Source: an uncultured Bacilli bacterium
Lineage (GTDB): Bacteria > Bacillota_I > Bacilli_A > RF39 > UBA660
DNA: 38,552 nucleotides
Assembly: GCA_944329445.1 (NCBI GenBank)
Contig: CALVIH010000006.1
Span: forward strand, 1 to 38,552
Direction of reading: 5' to 3'
The notes under the pieces are model-generated. The model worked only from the letters and a program-made list of their open reading frames with translations, made no database searches and was not told the DNA's origin. A program made the translations under genes and the position numbers. Positions 26,067-34,949 of this stretch are shown in pieces (positions within the stretch are counted from its first letter, which is position 1; every line of letters starts with the position of its first letter).

Positions 26067-28298
26067 ATGAACGAATGGAAAGATTTTAAAGGTAATAAAT
26101 GGAAAGATGAAATAGACGTTAAAAGTTTTATCTTGGATAACTATACCGAGTATACTGGTGATGCTTCTTTTTTAGCGGGTCCTACTGATAAAACGAAAAG
26201 ATTAAATGATAAATATCAAGAAATGTCAAGAGTCGAAATAGAAAAAGGCGTTTATGACGTTGATACTAAAACGGTATCAGGAATAGACGCATACGAACCT
26301 GGTTATTTAATAAAAGAAGACGAAGTAATTGTTGGTTTTCAAACTGATGGGCCACTTAAGAGAATCGTTAACCCGTTTGGTGGTATGCGAATGGTTAAAC
26401 AATCGTTAGAAGCTTACGGATACGAATTAGACCCAGAAGTTGAAAAAGCGTTTAAGTATCGTAAAACTCATAATGATGGTGTTTTCTCAGCATACACAAC
26501 CGACATTAGAAAAGCAAGACACGCAGGACTTTTAACCGGTCTTCCTGATGCTTATGGTAGAGGAAGAATAATTGGCGATTACAGGAGAATTGCTTTATAT
26601 GGTATTGATAGATTAATAGAGGAAAAGAAAAAAGACTTAATAAAGCTTGAAGAAAAAGAAATAGATGAAGAAATTATTCGCCTAAGAGAAGATGTTTCAG
26701 AACAAATAAAAGCCTTAGGTGAAATTAAGTCAATGGCATCTAAGTATGGATTTGATATTTCAAAACCAGCATCTAATGCCAAAGAGGCAACCCAATGGTT
26801 ATACTTTGGTTATTTAGCTGCCATAAAGGAAAATAACGGTGCAGCAATGAGTTTGGGTAGAACCCCTACTTTCTTAGACATTTACTTTGAAAGAGATTTG
26901 AAAAATGGTGTTATAACAGAAAGTGAAGCTCAAGAAATAATCGACCAATTCATAATGAAACTTAGAATGGCAAGACACTTAAGAACTCCAGAATACAATG
27001 AACTTTTTGCGGGTGATCCAACTTGGGTAACAGAATCTATTGGTGGTATGACTGAAGATGGTAAATCAATGGTTACCAAAAACTCATTTAGGTACTTACA
27101 CACCCTATATAACTTAGGTTCTTCTCCTGAGCCTAACCTAACCATTTTATGGAGTGAAAACCTACCAGAGAACTTTAAAAAATATTGTGCTAAAGTATCT
27201 ATTGATACGGATGCCATCCAATACGAATCAGATGAATTAATGAGACCAATACATGGATGTGATTACGCTATTGCATGCTGTGTTTCCGCTATGACAGTTG
27301 GAAAACAAATGCAATTCTTTGGGGCTAGGTGTAACTTAGCTAAAACACTACTTTATGCTATTAATGGTGGATATGACGAAATTAAAAAAGAACTTGTCGT
27401 ATCTGGCTTAGATAAAATAGAAGATGAATACTTAGATTATGATACCGTTAGAAAAGCATACTCAAAGGCGATGAAAAAAATTGCTAAAACATACGTTGAT
27501 GCGATGAACATAATCCACTATATGCACGATAAATACGCTTATGAAAAAGGTCAAATGGCACTACACGATACCGAAGTAGAACGTTTAATGGCGTTTGGTA
27601 TCGCTGGATTTTCGGTTGCAACTGATTCACTATCAGCTATCAAGTATGCTAAGGTTAAACCAATAAGAGACGAAAATGGAATCGCGGTTGATTTCGAAGT
27701 TGAAGGAGACTTCCCTAAGTACGGTAATGATGATGACCGTGTTGATCAGCTAGGAAAAGAGATTCTTGAGGAATTTTACAAGGACTTATGCTCTCATAAG
27801 TTATATAGAGGTGCAAGACACACGTTATCAGTTCTTACCATCACATCTAACGTAATGTATGGTAAAAAAACTGGTTCTACCCCAGATGGAAGAAAAGCAG
27901 GTGTTGCCTTTGCTCCAGGAGCTAACCCAATGCATGGTAGAGATTCATCAGGTGCGCTTGCATCACTTAACTCGGTTGCTAAAATGCCATACACCAACTG
28001 CTGTGAGGATGGTATATCAAATACGTTCTCTATCGTACCTAGTGCACTTGGTCATAACGAAGAAGAACAAATAGAGAACCTAGTAAACGTACTTGACGGA
28101 TACTTCGAAAAGGGAGCTCATCACTTAAACGTTAACGTACTTAATCGTGAAATGTTAATTGACGCAATGAATAATCCTGGTAAGTACCCTACTTTAACCA
28201 TTAGAGTATCTGGTTACGCGGTATTATTCGATAAACTATCAAGAGCTCATCAAGAAGAAGTTATATCTCGTACGTTCCACGAAAAATTAGGATGTTGA
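26067..28298 (+). CDS. pflB: Pyruvate formate-lyase
   Basis: This glycyl-radical enzyme converts pyruvate and CoA to acetyl-CoA and formate in anaerobic fermentation. The product is 743 aa, normal for the family, from the ATG at 26067, which has AAGGAGG upstream. An earlier in-frame ATG at 26034 overlaps the -10 box and is unlikely. The catalytic cysteine pair is in [20 protein letters not shown], and the radical glycine is in [12 protein letters not shown] (G716). It is a single full-length protein and ends in a TGA. The activating enzyme is encoded 570 bases downstream with its own promoter, separated by a decayed gene. A strong terminator follows. Confidence 0.97.
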   Translation: MNEWKDFKGNKWKDEIDVKSFILDNYTEYTGDASFLAGPTDKTKRLNDKYQEMSRVEIEKGVYDVDTKTVSGIDAYEPGYLIKEDEVIVGFQTDGPLKRIVNPFGGMRMVKQSLEAYGYELDPEVEKAFKYRKTHNDGVFSAYTTDIRKARHAGLLTGLPDAYGRGRIIGDYRRIALYGIDRLIEEKKKDLIKLEEKEIDEEIIRLREDVSEQIKALGEIKSMASKYGFDISKPASNAKEATQWLYFGYLAAIKENNGAAMSLGRTPTFLDIYFERDLKNGVITESEAQEIIDQFIMKLRMARHLRTPEYNELFAGDPTWVTESIGGMTEDGKSMVTKNSFRYLHTLYNLGSSPEPNLTILWSENLPENFKKYCAKVSIDTDAIQYESDELMRPIHGCDYAIACCVSAMTVGKQMQFFGARCNLAKTLLYAINGGYDEIKKELVVSGLDKIEDEYLDYDTVRKAYSKAMKKIAKTYVDAMNIIHYMHDKYAYEKGQMALHDTEVERLMAFGIAGFSVATDSLSAIKYAKVKPIRDENGIAVDFEVEGDFPKYGNDDDRVDQLGKEILEEFYKDLCSHKLYRGARHTLSVLTITSNVMYGKKTGSTPDGRKAGVAFAPGANPMHGRDSSGALASLNSVAKMPYTNCCEDGISNTFSIVPSALGHNEEEQIENLVNVLDGYFEKGAHHLNVNVLNREMLIDAMNNPGKYPTLTIRVSGYAVLFDKLSRAHQEEVISRTFHEKLGC

Positions 28299-28307
28299 TG
28301 TTAAAGT

Positions 28308-28341
28308 AAAAGAACATAGAAAAATTAATCTATGTTCTTTT
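28308..28341 (+). terminator. Terminator of pflB
   Basis: A 13-bp perfect stem (AAAAGAACATAGA with TCTATGTTCTTTT) and an 8-base loop follow the pflB stop, ending in a T run. Confidence 0.9.
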
Positions 28342-28771
28342 TATATCAACTGATACTCTTTTTCAATAATGTTTTTGTTAGTTACGTACTCCATAATAAA
28401 TTGATTGCCTTTTTTACATATTATTATTCCTATTGTTAGGTTTTGTTTTTATCCTTGATTGATAATAACTCTCTAAAATGAGTCCATGTCAATTGTGTCC
28501 CCAGTGGGGACACTTTTTCATCTTTAAATAATATATAAAATTGTCTCATATTGAAAAGATTTCTATAATTATATTTTTTACCTAATTCTAAAGTTAATCT
28601 TTCTGAATACTTTTTAATTATGACTTCACCATAATGCTTTCCTGCATCACTAAGTAATTTTCCTACATTGTAGTAAGTTTTCAAATCACTTCTATTTTTT
28701 GAATAATCTTTTACTTTTTTATATGTTTCATTATTTATTAGTTCGTTTTTTATCTCGTTATAATAATTCAT
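28341..28771 (-). pseudogene. Decayed DUF1016 (YhcG-type) nuclease gene with internal deletion
   Basis: Residues from the ATG at 28771 encode about 110 aa of a DUF1016 N-terminal domain (KTYYNVGKLLSDAGKHYGEVIIKKYSERL, then THFRELLSI). The frame stops at 28436. Past it, in another minus-strand frame, the sequence reads TIGIIICKKGNQF and MEYVTNKNIIEKEYQLI, the typical C-terminal end of this family, closing with TAA at 28341-28343. The central part with most of the PD-(D/E)XK nuclease domain is missing. Full-length members are about 330-380 aa, so roughly 200 residues have been lost. This is a deletion remnant, and the short N-terminal frame is unlikely to be functional. Confidence 0.85.
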
Positions 28772-28825
28772 ATACTCTTTTCCTTTCGGATCATTTATTA
28801 TATAGATTATTTTCGAAAAATTTGT

Positions 28826-28853
28826 TTGATATTATCATAAATTAATATATAAT
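28826..28853 (+). promoter_or_regulatory. Promoter of pflA with very short leader
   Basis: TTGATA (28826-28831), 16 bases, then TATAAT (28848-28853). The predicted start of transcription is only about 10 bases before the chosen ATG, leaving room for little more than the GGTGAT ribosome site. Confidence 0.65.
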
Positions 28854-28869
28854 TGTAATGGTGATAAAA

Positions 28870-29583
28870 ATGATTGGTAAAGTAAATAGTATTGAAACAA
28901 TGGGATTAGTAGATGGGCCTGGAGTTAGGTTCGTAGTATTTATGCAGGGATGCCCATTAAGGTGTGTATTTTGTCATAATCCTGAAACCTGGAAACTTAA
29001 TGATAAAGCAGATGAATATACTCCAGAAGAACTTATAAAAAAAATATTAAATTATAAACCATACTTTAAACATAATGGTGGTGTTACTTTCTCTGGCGGG
29101 GAACCCTTAATGCAAAAGGATTTTTTACTTGAATGTTTAAAACTATGTAAAAAAAATAATATCCATACTTGTTTGGATACCGCTGGAAGCGTGCCAGATT
29201 GTGAAGAAATACTTAAGTATACAGACCTTGTTATGTTTGATATTAAGGGCACCAACAAAGAGAATTATAAAAACATGACAGGAAGCAATATAAATAATTC
29301 GTTAGCATTTTTAAAACTATGTCAAAAGATGAATAAAAAACTATGGTTAAGAGTCGTTATAGTACCTGGTATCAATGATACTAAAGAATACGTAAATGAA
29401 CTTATAAGTTTTATTAAACCAATTAAAAACGTAGAAAAAATAGAATTCTTACCATACCATACTTTAGGAGTGCATAAGTATGAGGATTTAAACATTACTT
29501 ATAAATTAAAAAACGTTCCAGACATGGATAAGGATAAGTGTAAAGAGTTAGAAAATATGTTAAAAGAAGGATTAAAAAACTAA
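28870..29583 (+). CDS. pflA: Pyruvate formate-lyase activating enzyme (radical SAM)
   Basis: This 237-aa radical SAM enzyme installs the glycyl radical on pyruvate formate-lyase. The cluster-binding CxxxCxxC is in QGCPLRCVFCHNPETW (near residues 30-40), the SAM-binding glycine segment is TFSGGEPLM, and the length fits the family. I prefer the ATG at 28870, with GGTGAT just upstream, over an in-frame ATG at 28858, which lies at or before the likely transcription start. Its partner pflB lies upstream on the same strand. The terminator stem overlaps its stop codon. Confidence 0.95.
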   Translation: MIGKVNSIETMGLVDGPGVRFVVFMQGCPLRCVFCHNPETWKLNDKADEYTPEELIKKILNYKPYFKHNGGVTFSGGEPLMQKDFLLECLKLCKKNNIHTCLDTAGSVPDCEEILKYTDLVMFDIKGTNKENYKNMTGSNINNSLAFLKLCQKMNKKLWLRVVIVPGINDTKEYVNELISFIKPIKNVEKIEFLPYHTLGVHKYEDLNITYKLKNVPDMDKDKCKELENMLKEGLKN

Positions 29584-29594
29584 TCCTTCTTTTA
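29566..29594. terminator. Bidirectional terminator between pflA and the zinc-ribbon gene
   Basis: GAAGGATTA and TAATCCTTC form a 9-bp stem with a 6-base loop, with T-rich sequence on both outgoing sides. It covers the pflA stop and lies at the end of the convergent minus-strand gene. Confidence 0.8.
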
Positions 29595-30650
29595 TTTATA
29601 ATTCCTATTATCAAGTGTTATTTCATCTATTACGCCATTAACTACTTTTATTTCAAAATAATTAGTAGTGGTCCAACTTGTATCAGCATTATAAGTATAA
29701 GTTAAACTCTCATAGCCATCACTAGAATACTCATTAGTGTCAGTAGGCTCTCCAAATAGTTCTTTTATCTTATCAATGGTTATTTCTTCTCCAGCGGTTA
29801 ATCCACCTGGAAAAACAATTTTATCTGCCCCGTTAGATACTTGATATTTTGACTGAGATACCCTGGTTATCTTTCCTTCCGTGTATTTAGCATCACCACC
29901 AGTATCATTTAGTATTTCTGTATATAATGCTAGTTTATCATTTTTATACATATTAACTATTGTATAGTAATTGTTAGATAATACAGAATTTTCATCTGAA
30001 GATTTCATGCTAAAACCAGTAGCTTTTTTTAAGTCATCATAAGAGCAAGGCAATTCAATTTCGTACCCATTTACTATAAACTCATAAACATCCCAATCAT
30101 TTGAAACATCTATATCTTTGTTTTCTTCATTATAATCTGTTACATCATCACTTTTCTCTATAACTTTATCAAAAGTATTTAATGATTTATCAACCATTTT
30201 TTCAGACATTTTTAATCCGCCACTAATAACTAAAAAAGTAATTATAAACGATATTATAATACCTAACAAAAAGCCTACTATTGCACAAATACCACTAGCT
30301 TTAGCGGTTTTAGGTTCTTTATCTTTTTTTACAAAAAATATTATTAATCCCACTAAAGGAATAAAAAATGACAAAATAGCGAAGCCAATATCTACTTTTT
30401 CCGACGTTGATGAATTATCACTTGATTTTGTTTCATTTACCGTTTCAGTATTTTGATTATCACTTGCTTTTTCTTCTTTTACCGGTTCAACTACTTGATT
30501 AGCACTATTTTGTGTTGTTATTTCTTCTTCGGTTGTTGAACTTACCTTCTCATCGGAAACTTCTTTTTCGTCTTTTAATATTTCCTTTCCACAATTTGGA
30601 CAAAACTTGGTATCATCGTCTACCTGTTTACCACACCATTTGCAAAACAT
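29592..30650 (-). CDS. Zinc-ribbon membrane protein with extracytoplasmic domain
   Basis: This 352-aa protein begins with a zinc ribbon (C3, C6, C17, C20; CKWC and CPNC). An acidic low-complexity linker (about 25-86) and two membrane helices (about 87-107 and 118-144) follow. The C-terminal domain of about 200 residues is probably exported. It contains a repeated beta pattern (YEIELPCSYDDLKKATGF, then ITIDKIKELFGEP) of the kind seen in lipoprotein-like sensory or scaffold proteins. The function is unknown. Its start has AGGAGG. It follows murF by about 60 bases with a promoter candidate between them. Confidence 0.8.
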   Translation of the reverse strand: MFCKWCGKQVDDDTKFCPNCGKEILKDEKEVSDEKVSSTTEEEITTQNSANQVVEPVKEEKASDNQNTETVNETKSSDNSSTSEKVDIGFAILSFFIPLVGLIIFFVKKDKEPKTAKASGICAIVGFLLGIIISFIITFLVISGGLKMSEKMVDKSLNTFDKVIEKSDDVTDYNEENKDIDVSNDWDVYEFIVNGYEIELPCSYDDLKKATGFSMKSSDENSVLSNNYYTIVNMYKNDKLALYTEILNDTGGDAKYTEGKITRVSQSKYQVSNGADKIVFPGGLTAGEEITIDKIKELFGEPTDTNEYSSDGYESLTYTYNADTSWTTTNYFEIKVVNGVIDEITLDNRNYK

Positions 30651-30676
30651 ACTTTACCTCCTATTCTTATATTTAA

Positions 30677-30706
30677 ATAATAACATAGAAAAATATATTT
30701 TGACAA
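30677..30706 (-). promoter_or_regulatory. Promoter candidate of the zinc-ribbon gene
   Basis: On the minus strand TTGTCA (30701-30706) is followed by 18 bases and TATTAT (30677-30682), in the short gap after murF. Confidence 0.45.
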
Positions 30707-30711
30707 CATTT

Positions 30712-32097
30712 TTATTTCATATTATTTTTTATATACTTAACCAAATTAATTAGATTAATGCCATTTGAGCCTTTTATAAGTAACACGTCGTTTTTTTTAA
30801 TTAAAGATTTAACATACCTCCTACCCTTAACTTCGTTTTTAAAATGCCTTACGTTCCTTCTTTTCATACCATTTTTTTGTGCTTCTTTTTTTATGTACTT
30901 TGAATATTTACCTATCGTTACCAAATAATCAATTCCACTTTGAGTAACTAATTTTCCTATTTTTCTATGAACTTTTTTAGATTCTTTACCCAACTCTAAT
31001 ATATCTCCTAAAACTGCTATTTTCCTACCACTAAAATTTTTCATGTATTCTAAAGCTAGCGCAACCGAATCATAACTCGCGTTATAAGCATCATCAATTA
31101 TTGTTACGTTGTCATCAAGATTAATTATTTCTAAGCGATGTTTTTCACCCTGATATTCATTTATTCCTTTTTTAATCATGGCTCTTGACACCCCAAGCAA
31201 CTTACTTACTAAATAAGCAGCTAACACATTGTATATTAAAGCCGTGCACCCTTTTATTTCTAAACCAGTTATATCCTCTATGTCAAAGGTGGTTTTTATT
31301 CCTTCCTTAATGTTACTAGCCATAACGTTACTTTTATTTTCGATGCCGTAAGTCATTATTCTGACTTTATTTTCTTTATCTAAAGTAATATTTTTAAGCA
31401 TATCATTATCATTGTTAATAATAAGTGTTCCACTTTCCATTGCGTCTATTATTTCTAATTTTGCCTTTAAAATATTTTCTTTAGTTCCCAAGTTTCCGAT
31501 GTGTGAATCAAGTACGTTCGTAATAACGGCAACGTCGGGTTTTGCTAGTTCAGATAAATTATGTATTTCCCCTTTTCTACTCATTCCCATTTCTAAAACC
31601 ATTACGTCTTCGTCTTTTAACCTTAAAATCGTAATAGGAAGACCTACTTGACTATTTTCGTTACCCATTGTTTTTAACACTTTAAAATTTTCTGATAATA
31701 TGTTAGATAAAATATCCTTAGTACTCGTTTTTCCAACGCTTCCGGTTATTCCTATTACGGTTCCTTTAAATAGCTTTCTTTTATACTTTGCTAAATCTTG
31801 CAAACACTTTTTTACATCGTTTGAAACAATGACGGTTTTATCATCGTACCCTTTTAAATCCAAATCATATATTTTACTTATCACACAAACATTAGCACCA
31901 TTATCAAACGCTTGTTTATAATATAAGGAACCATCAGTTTTATCCCCCTTTATTCCAAAAAAGCAGCCACCTACTTTTACTTTCTTACTGTCAACAAAGC
32001 ATTCGTTTATAGTTTCATTTTCGCTACCAATAAGTAATTTAGCATCACAATTATTTAGTATGTCTTTTACCGTTATATTAATCAAAGTATCACCCAT
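30712..32097 (-). CDS. murF: UDP-MurNAc-tripeptide--D-alanyl-D-alanine ligase
   Basis: This cytoplasmic Mur ligase adds D-Ala-D-Ala to the peptidoglycan precursor. The 461 aa fit MurF. Its N-terminal domain has the DSKKVKVGGCFFGIKG pattern, followed by the ATP-binding GITGSVGKTSTKDIL (K123), EMGMSRKGEI, the NVLDSHIGNLGTKENI segment, and ALEYMKN with AVLGDILELG in the C-terminal part. The ATG at 32097 has no good site upstream. A TTG at 32085, preceded by GGTGAT, would give a protein four residues shorter and is a credible alternative. A wall-building enzyme shows the organism is not a wall-less mollicute. Confidence 0.93.
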   Translation of the reverse strand: MGDTLINITVKDILNNCDAKLLIGSENETINECFVDSKKVKVGGCFFGIKGDKTDGSLYYKQAFDNGANVCVISKIYDLDLKGYDDKTVIVSNDVKKCLQDLAKYKRKLFKGTVIGITGSVGKTSTKDILSNILSENFKVLKTMGNENSQVGLPITILRLKDEDVMVLEMGMSRKGEIHNLSELAKPDVAVITNVLDSHIGNLGTKENILKAKLEIIDAMESGTLIINNDNDMLKNITLDKENKVRIMTYGIENKSNVMASNIKEGIKTTFDIEDITGLEIKGCTALIYNVLAAYLVSKLLGVSRAMIKKGINEYQGEKHRLEIINLDDNVTIIDDAYNASYDSVALALEYMKNFSGRKIAVLGDILELGKESKKVHRKIGKLVTQSGIDYLVTIGKYSKYIKKEAQKNGMKRRNVRHFKNEVKGRRYVKSLIKKNDVLLIKGSNGINLINLVKYIKNNMK

Positions 32098-32113
32098 ATA
32101 ATTTTATGCAAAT

Positions 32114-32139
32114 AAAAAAGGCTACTTGCTTCCTTTTTT
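32114..32139 (-). terminator. Terminator of the PD-(D/E)XK-like gene
   Basis: AAAAAAGG and CCTTTTTT form an 8-bp stem with a 10-base loop that spans the stop codon, and the descending T run serves as the U tract. The stem is mostly A/T. Confidence 0.5.
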
Positions 32140-32826
32140 AGAAATGTTTAAGTAACCTTTTATAAAATCTTCATAAATTAGGGTTGCTTCTTCTTTAATC
32201 ATTGAAATTGGTGGCATAAGCACCTTTAACTTAACACCTAATTTTCCTAATTCTTCAACGATTTCTTCATCAATAATGCACTCATTAAAAATAACCGCAT
32301 AAACATTAGCGCTCAGATTATCATTTTTTAACTTCGATACTTGCTCAACTAACTTCCTTCCTATTTCTTCATACTTTTTATTTTCAAACACTAACTCTCT
32401 TATTTCATTTTTGGACAATCCTTCATCGAAGTATCTTTTTCTTGAGCTTCTTATCTCAAAGGCCGCTTTCACCTCACAAAAAGTATCCACACCATTTTTA
32501 TCTTTAAAATAAATATCAGCCTTTGTGTCTTCTTTACCCGTCAATCTATTTTTTACTACTTTCTCATTTTCCACGTCGTGACCTAAACTTTTATAATATT
32601 CAGTAGCATATAAATTACCCAAAACACCAACTAAGTTATCAATTACACTTTCTATGGTTACTGGAGTTTTATTTTCATCTAGTCTTGTTACTACCTTCTG
32701 ATACAATATTTCAGCCAAATCCATGTCCATTTTAAAAGCGGTATCTAAAACTTGTTTGGATCCTTTGTAATTATTTAATATTCTATTTATTAATATTCTG
32801 TTTTCTGTACTTAAATGTTTCTTCAT
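32122..32826 (-). CDS. Putative PD-(D/E)XK nuclease-like protein
   Basis: This 234-aa soluble protein has no family I can name. Residues 104-120 read DIYFKDKNGVDTFCEVK, which fits the D...ExK core of PD-(D/E)XK nucleases (D104, E118, K120), preceded by a helical region with a conserved-looking GNLYATEYYKSLGHDV. The protein ends in an alpha/beta section (NVYAVIFNE, LKVLMPP). A cognate methylase or other restriction partner is absent nearby, so it could be a stand-alone repair or fold-related protein. GAGGT lies ten bases upstream of the ATG. It runs in the same direction as murF, with its terminator between them. Confidence 0.55.
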   Translation of the reverse strand: MKKHLSTENRILINRILNNYKGSKQVLDTAFKMDMDLAEILYQKVVTRLDENKTPVTIESVIDNLVGVLGNLYATEYYKSLGHDVENEKVVKNRLTGKEDTKADIYFKDKNGVDTFCEVKAAFEIRSSRKRYFDEGLSKNEIRELVFENKKYEEIGRKLVEQVSKLKNDNLSANVYAVIFNECIIDEEIVEELGKLGVKLKVLMPPISMIKEEATLIYEDFIKGYLNISKKGSK

Positions 32827-32946
32827 GATGTTTACCTCTATTATTATTTTAACATAATTGAAAGATATATTTTTTTATTTATTACGACACTTTGCACTAA
32901 TTTACACGGATATTAAAACAAAATATTCATAATAATTCTTTATATA

Positions 32947-32955
32947 TGATATAAT
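32947..32955 (+). promoter_or_regulatory. Extended -10 promoter of proS
   Basis: TGATATAAT is a full extended -10 element, 26 bases upstream of the proS ATG. A weak TTCATA lies 18 bases further upstream (32926-32931). The leader is too short for a T-box. Confidence 0.6.
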
Positions 32956-32981
32956 ATTATGCATATGAGGTGACGTATAAA

Positions 32982-34418
32982 ATGAATGATAAACAAGTAA
33001 AAGAAATAACAAACCGTGATAAAGATTTTGCTCAGTGGTACACGGACGTTGTTAAAAAAGCAGATTTAGTAGATTATTCTTCTGTTAAAGGAAGCATGAT
33101 AATAAGACCGTATGGATATGCCATATGGGAAAACATGCAAAACATATTAGACAAAAAATTCAAAGAAACAGGACATGAAAACGTACAAATGCCAATGTTT
33201 ATACCAGAAAGCTTACTTCAAGTAGAAAAAGATCACGTTGAAGGTTTCGCACCAGAAGTAGCTTGGGTAACTTATGGTGGTGAAAACAAGTTAGAAGAAA
33301 GAATGTGCGTAAGGCCAACTTCAGAAACACTTTTTTGTGAACATTTTAAGAAGATAATTAACTCATACCGTGACTTACCTCTTTTATACAATCAGTGGTG
33401 TACAATCGTTAGGTGGGAAAAAACAACAAGACCATTTTTAAGGAGCCGTGAAATTCTTTGGCAAGAAGGTCACACTATGCACGCTAGTAAGGAAGACGCA
33501 ATAGAAGAGACGTTACGAATGTTAAAGGTGTATGAGGACTTTCAAAAAAACATTCTTGCAATACCTGTTTTTACTGGTAAAAAGACCGATAAAGAAAAAT
33601 TTGCAGGAGCAGAAGAAACTTACGCAATAGAAGCGATGATGTATGATGGTGTTGCTCTTCAAAACGCAACTTCACACTACTTTGGTCAAGGTTTTGCTAA
33701 GGCATTCGACATAAAATTTTTAAACAAAGAAAACAAACTAGAAACACCATACCAAACGTCTTGGGGATGCACAACCAGAATGATAGGTGCTTTAGTAATG
33801 GTTCATGGTGATGACAGAGGATTAGTTCTACCTCCTAGAATAGCACCAATTAAAGCGATAATTATTCCAATCGGTGACTCTGATAAAGTAAATGATGCGT
33901 TAAAAGAAATAACGGAAGATTTAAAAGACTCTTTAATTACCTATAAAATAGATAATTCTAACAAAACCCCAGGATTTAAGTTCGCTGAGGCTGAGGTTAA
34001 AGGATACCCGGTTAGGATTGAAGTTGGTAAACGTGATTTAGAAGATAACGTTGTTACGATTGTAAGACGTGATACTTTAGAGAAAATAAAAGTACCAAAA
34101 GAAGAGGCCGTAATGAAGGTTAATGAACTTTTAATCAACATTCAAAATGATATGTACGAAAGAGCCTTAAAAAGACGTAACAGCATGATTTATGAAGCAT
34201 CTAATTATGAGGAAATGACAAAGATTGCAAAAGAAAAACCAGGCTTTATCTTTACTAACTGGTGTGGTAACGAAGCGTGTGAAAACAAAATAAAAGATGA
34301 CTTAGGGTTAAAATCAAGATGCATTCCTTTTGAAGGCGCAGAGCCTGATGGTGATAAAACATGCGTATGCTGTGGTAAAAAAGCAGCAACTAAAATATAC
34401 TGGGCTAAACAATACTAA
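32982..34418 (+). CDS. proS: Prolyl-tRNA synthetase, archaeal/eukaryotic type
   Basis: This class II aminoacyl-tRNA synthetase charges tRNA-Pro. The length of 478 aa, the motif 2 region (VRWEKTTRPFLRSREILWQEGHT), the lack of the bacterial editing insertion and the C-terminal zinc-binding region (NWCGNEACE and CVCCGKKA, ending in Tyr) mark the archaeal/eukaryotic ProRS type, which is found in some Firmicutes and mycoplasmas. The ATG at 32982 has GAGGTGA about eight bases upstream. A GTG at 32970 lies within that site and is unlikely. It is monocistronic between its own promoter and terminator. Confidence 0.96.
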   Translation: MNDKQVKEITNRDKDFAQWYTDVVKKADLVDYSSVKGSMIIRPYGYAIWENMQNILDKKFKETGHENVQMPMFIPESLLQVEKDHVEGFAPEVAWVTYGGENKLEERMCVRPTSETLFCEHFKKIINSYRDLPLLYNQWCTIVRWEKTTRPFLRSREILWQEGHTMHASKEDAIEETLRMLKVYEDFQKNILAIPVFTGKKTDKEKFAGAEETYAIEAMMYDGVALQNATSHYFGQGFAKAFDIKFLNKENKLETPYQTSWGCTTRMIGALVMVHGDDRGLVLPPRIAPIKAIIIPIGDSDKVNDALKEITEDLKDSLITYKIDNSNKTPGFKFAEAEVKGYPVRIEVGKRDLEDNVVTIVRRDTLEKIKVPKEEAVMKVNELLINIQNDMYERALKRRNSMIYEASNYEEMTKIAKEKPGFIFTNWCGNEACENKIKDDLGLKSRCIPFEGAEPDGDKTCVCCGKKAATKIYWAKQY

Positions 34419-34446
34419 ACTTATGAATGGATCATAAGTTTTTTTA
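34418..34446 (+). terminator. Terminator of proS
   Basis: AACTTATGA and TCATAAGTT form a 9-bp stem with a 5-base loop, followed by a T run, immediately after the proS stop. Confidence 0.85.
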
Positions 34447-34453
34447 TTTTAAG

Positions 34454-34459
34454 TATAAT
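34454..34459 (+). promoter_or_regulatory. -10 box of the 34476-34919 gene, short-leader type
   Basis: TATAAT is followed after four bases by ATGGTGATAAAAATG, the same arrangement as at pflA. The predicted leader is about 10 bases. No clear -35 is visible, as that place is taken by the proS terminator. Confidence 0.5.
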
Positions 34460-34475
34460 AGTAATGGTGATAAAA

Positions 34476-34919
34476 ATGTTAACAGCAGAATATGAGCAAA
34501 GTTACATTAGTTCTTTTGCAAAGATCTTTACTATTTTAAAAGATGAATATGAATGCATGGTAAAACAAGGTGAATGTGAAAATTACGAAATAGAAATAAA
34601 AAGTATAAATGATGAAGAAATAAAAGATTACTTAAGCATTTGCTTTCAAAAACAAAATGGTTCATTAATAATAGTTTCATCTAAAAACATAAATGAAGAA
34701 ATAACAAAAAAGGTAGTAAAAGACGTATCACTTGCTTTAAACATAAGTCCTCTTGCAAGTTATATCTTTAAAGATTTAAAAGATTACGTAATATATCAAT
34801 TTTCATATGTTACAGAAAAACCAATCATTGATAACAAACAAATAATAAAAGATTTAAAAGCAAGAGAAGAAATAGAAAACCTAAATTTTGATATTAATAT
34901 CAATCCATTAACGTACTAA
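34476..34919 (+). CDS. Conserved-looking small protein of unknown function
   Basis: This 147-aa soluble protein has a helical N-terminal half and an alpha/beta middle (SLIIVSSKNINEEITKKVVKDVSLALN). It has no signal peptide, membrane segment or recognisable motif. I start it at 34476, using GGTGAT as the ribosome site, rather than at an in-frame ATG at 34464 that sits at the predicted transcription start. It lies between proS and the cotJ genes and is followed by a bidirectional terminator. I do not recognise the family. Confidence 0.65.
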   Translation: MLTAEYEQSYISSFAKIFTILKDEYECMVKQGECENYEIEIKSINDEEIKDYLSICFQKQNGSLIIVSSKNINEEITKKVVKDVSLALNISPLASYIFKDLKDYVIYQFSYVTEKPIIDNKQIIKDLKAREEIENLNFDININPLTY

Positions 34920-34949
34920 AAAACTTACGGATTAAACCGTAAGTTTTTT
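34918..34949. terminator. Bidirectional terminator between the 34476 gene and cotJC
   Basis: AAAAAACTTACGG and CCGTAAGTTTTTT form a 13-bp stem with a 6-base loop, with T runs on both strands. It serves two convergent genes. Confidence 0.9.

Noticed and set aside
28436-28771. Intact small gene of 111 aa
   Set aside because: The frame is the N-terminal part of DUF1016, and the family's C-terminus is found just beyond the stop in another frame, so it is a remnant.
32827-32981. T-box or other riboswitch upstream of proS
   Set aside because: The predicted leader is about 20 bases, too short for a T-box, and no terminator/antiterminator pair is present.
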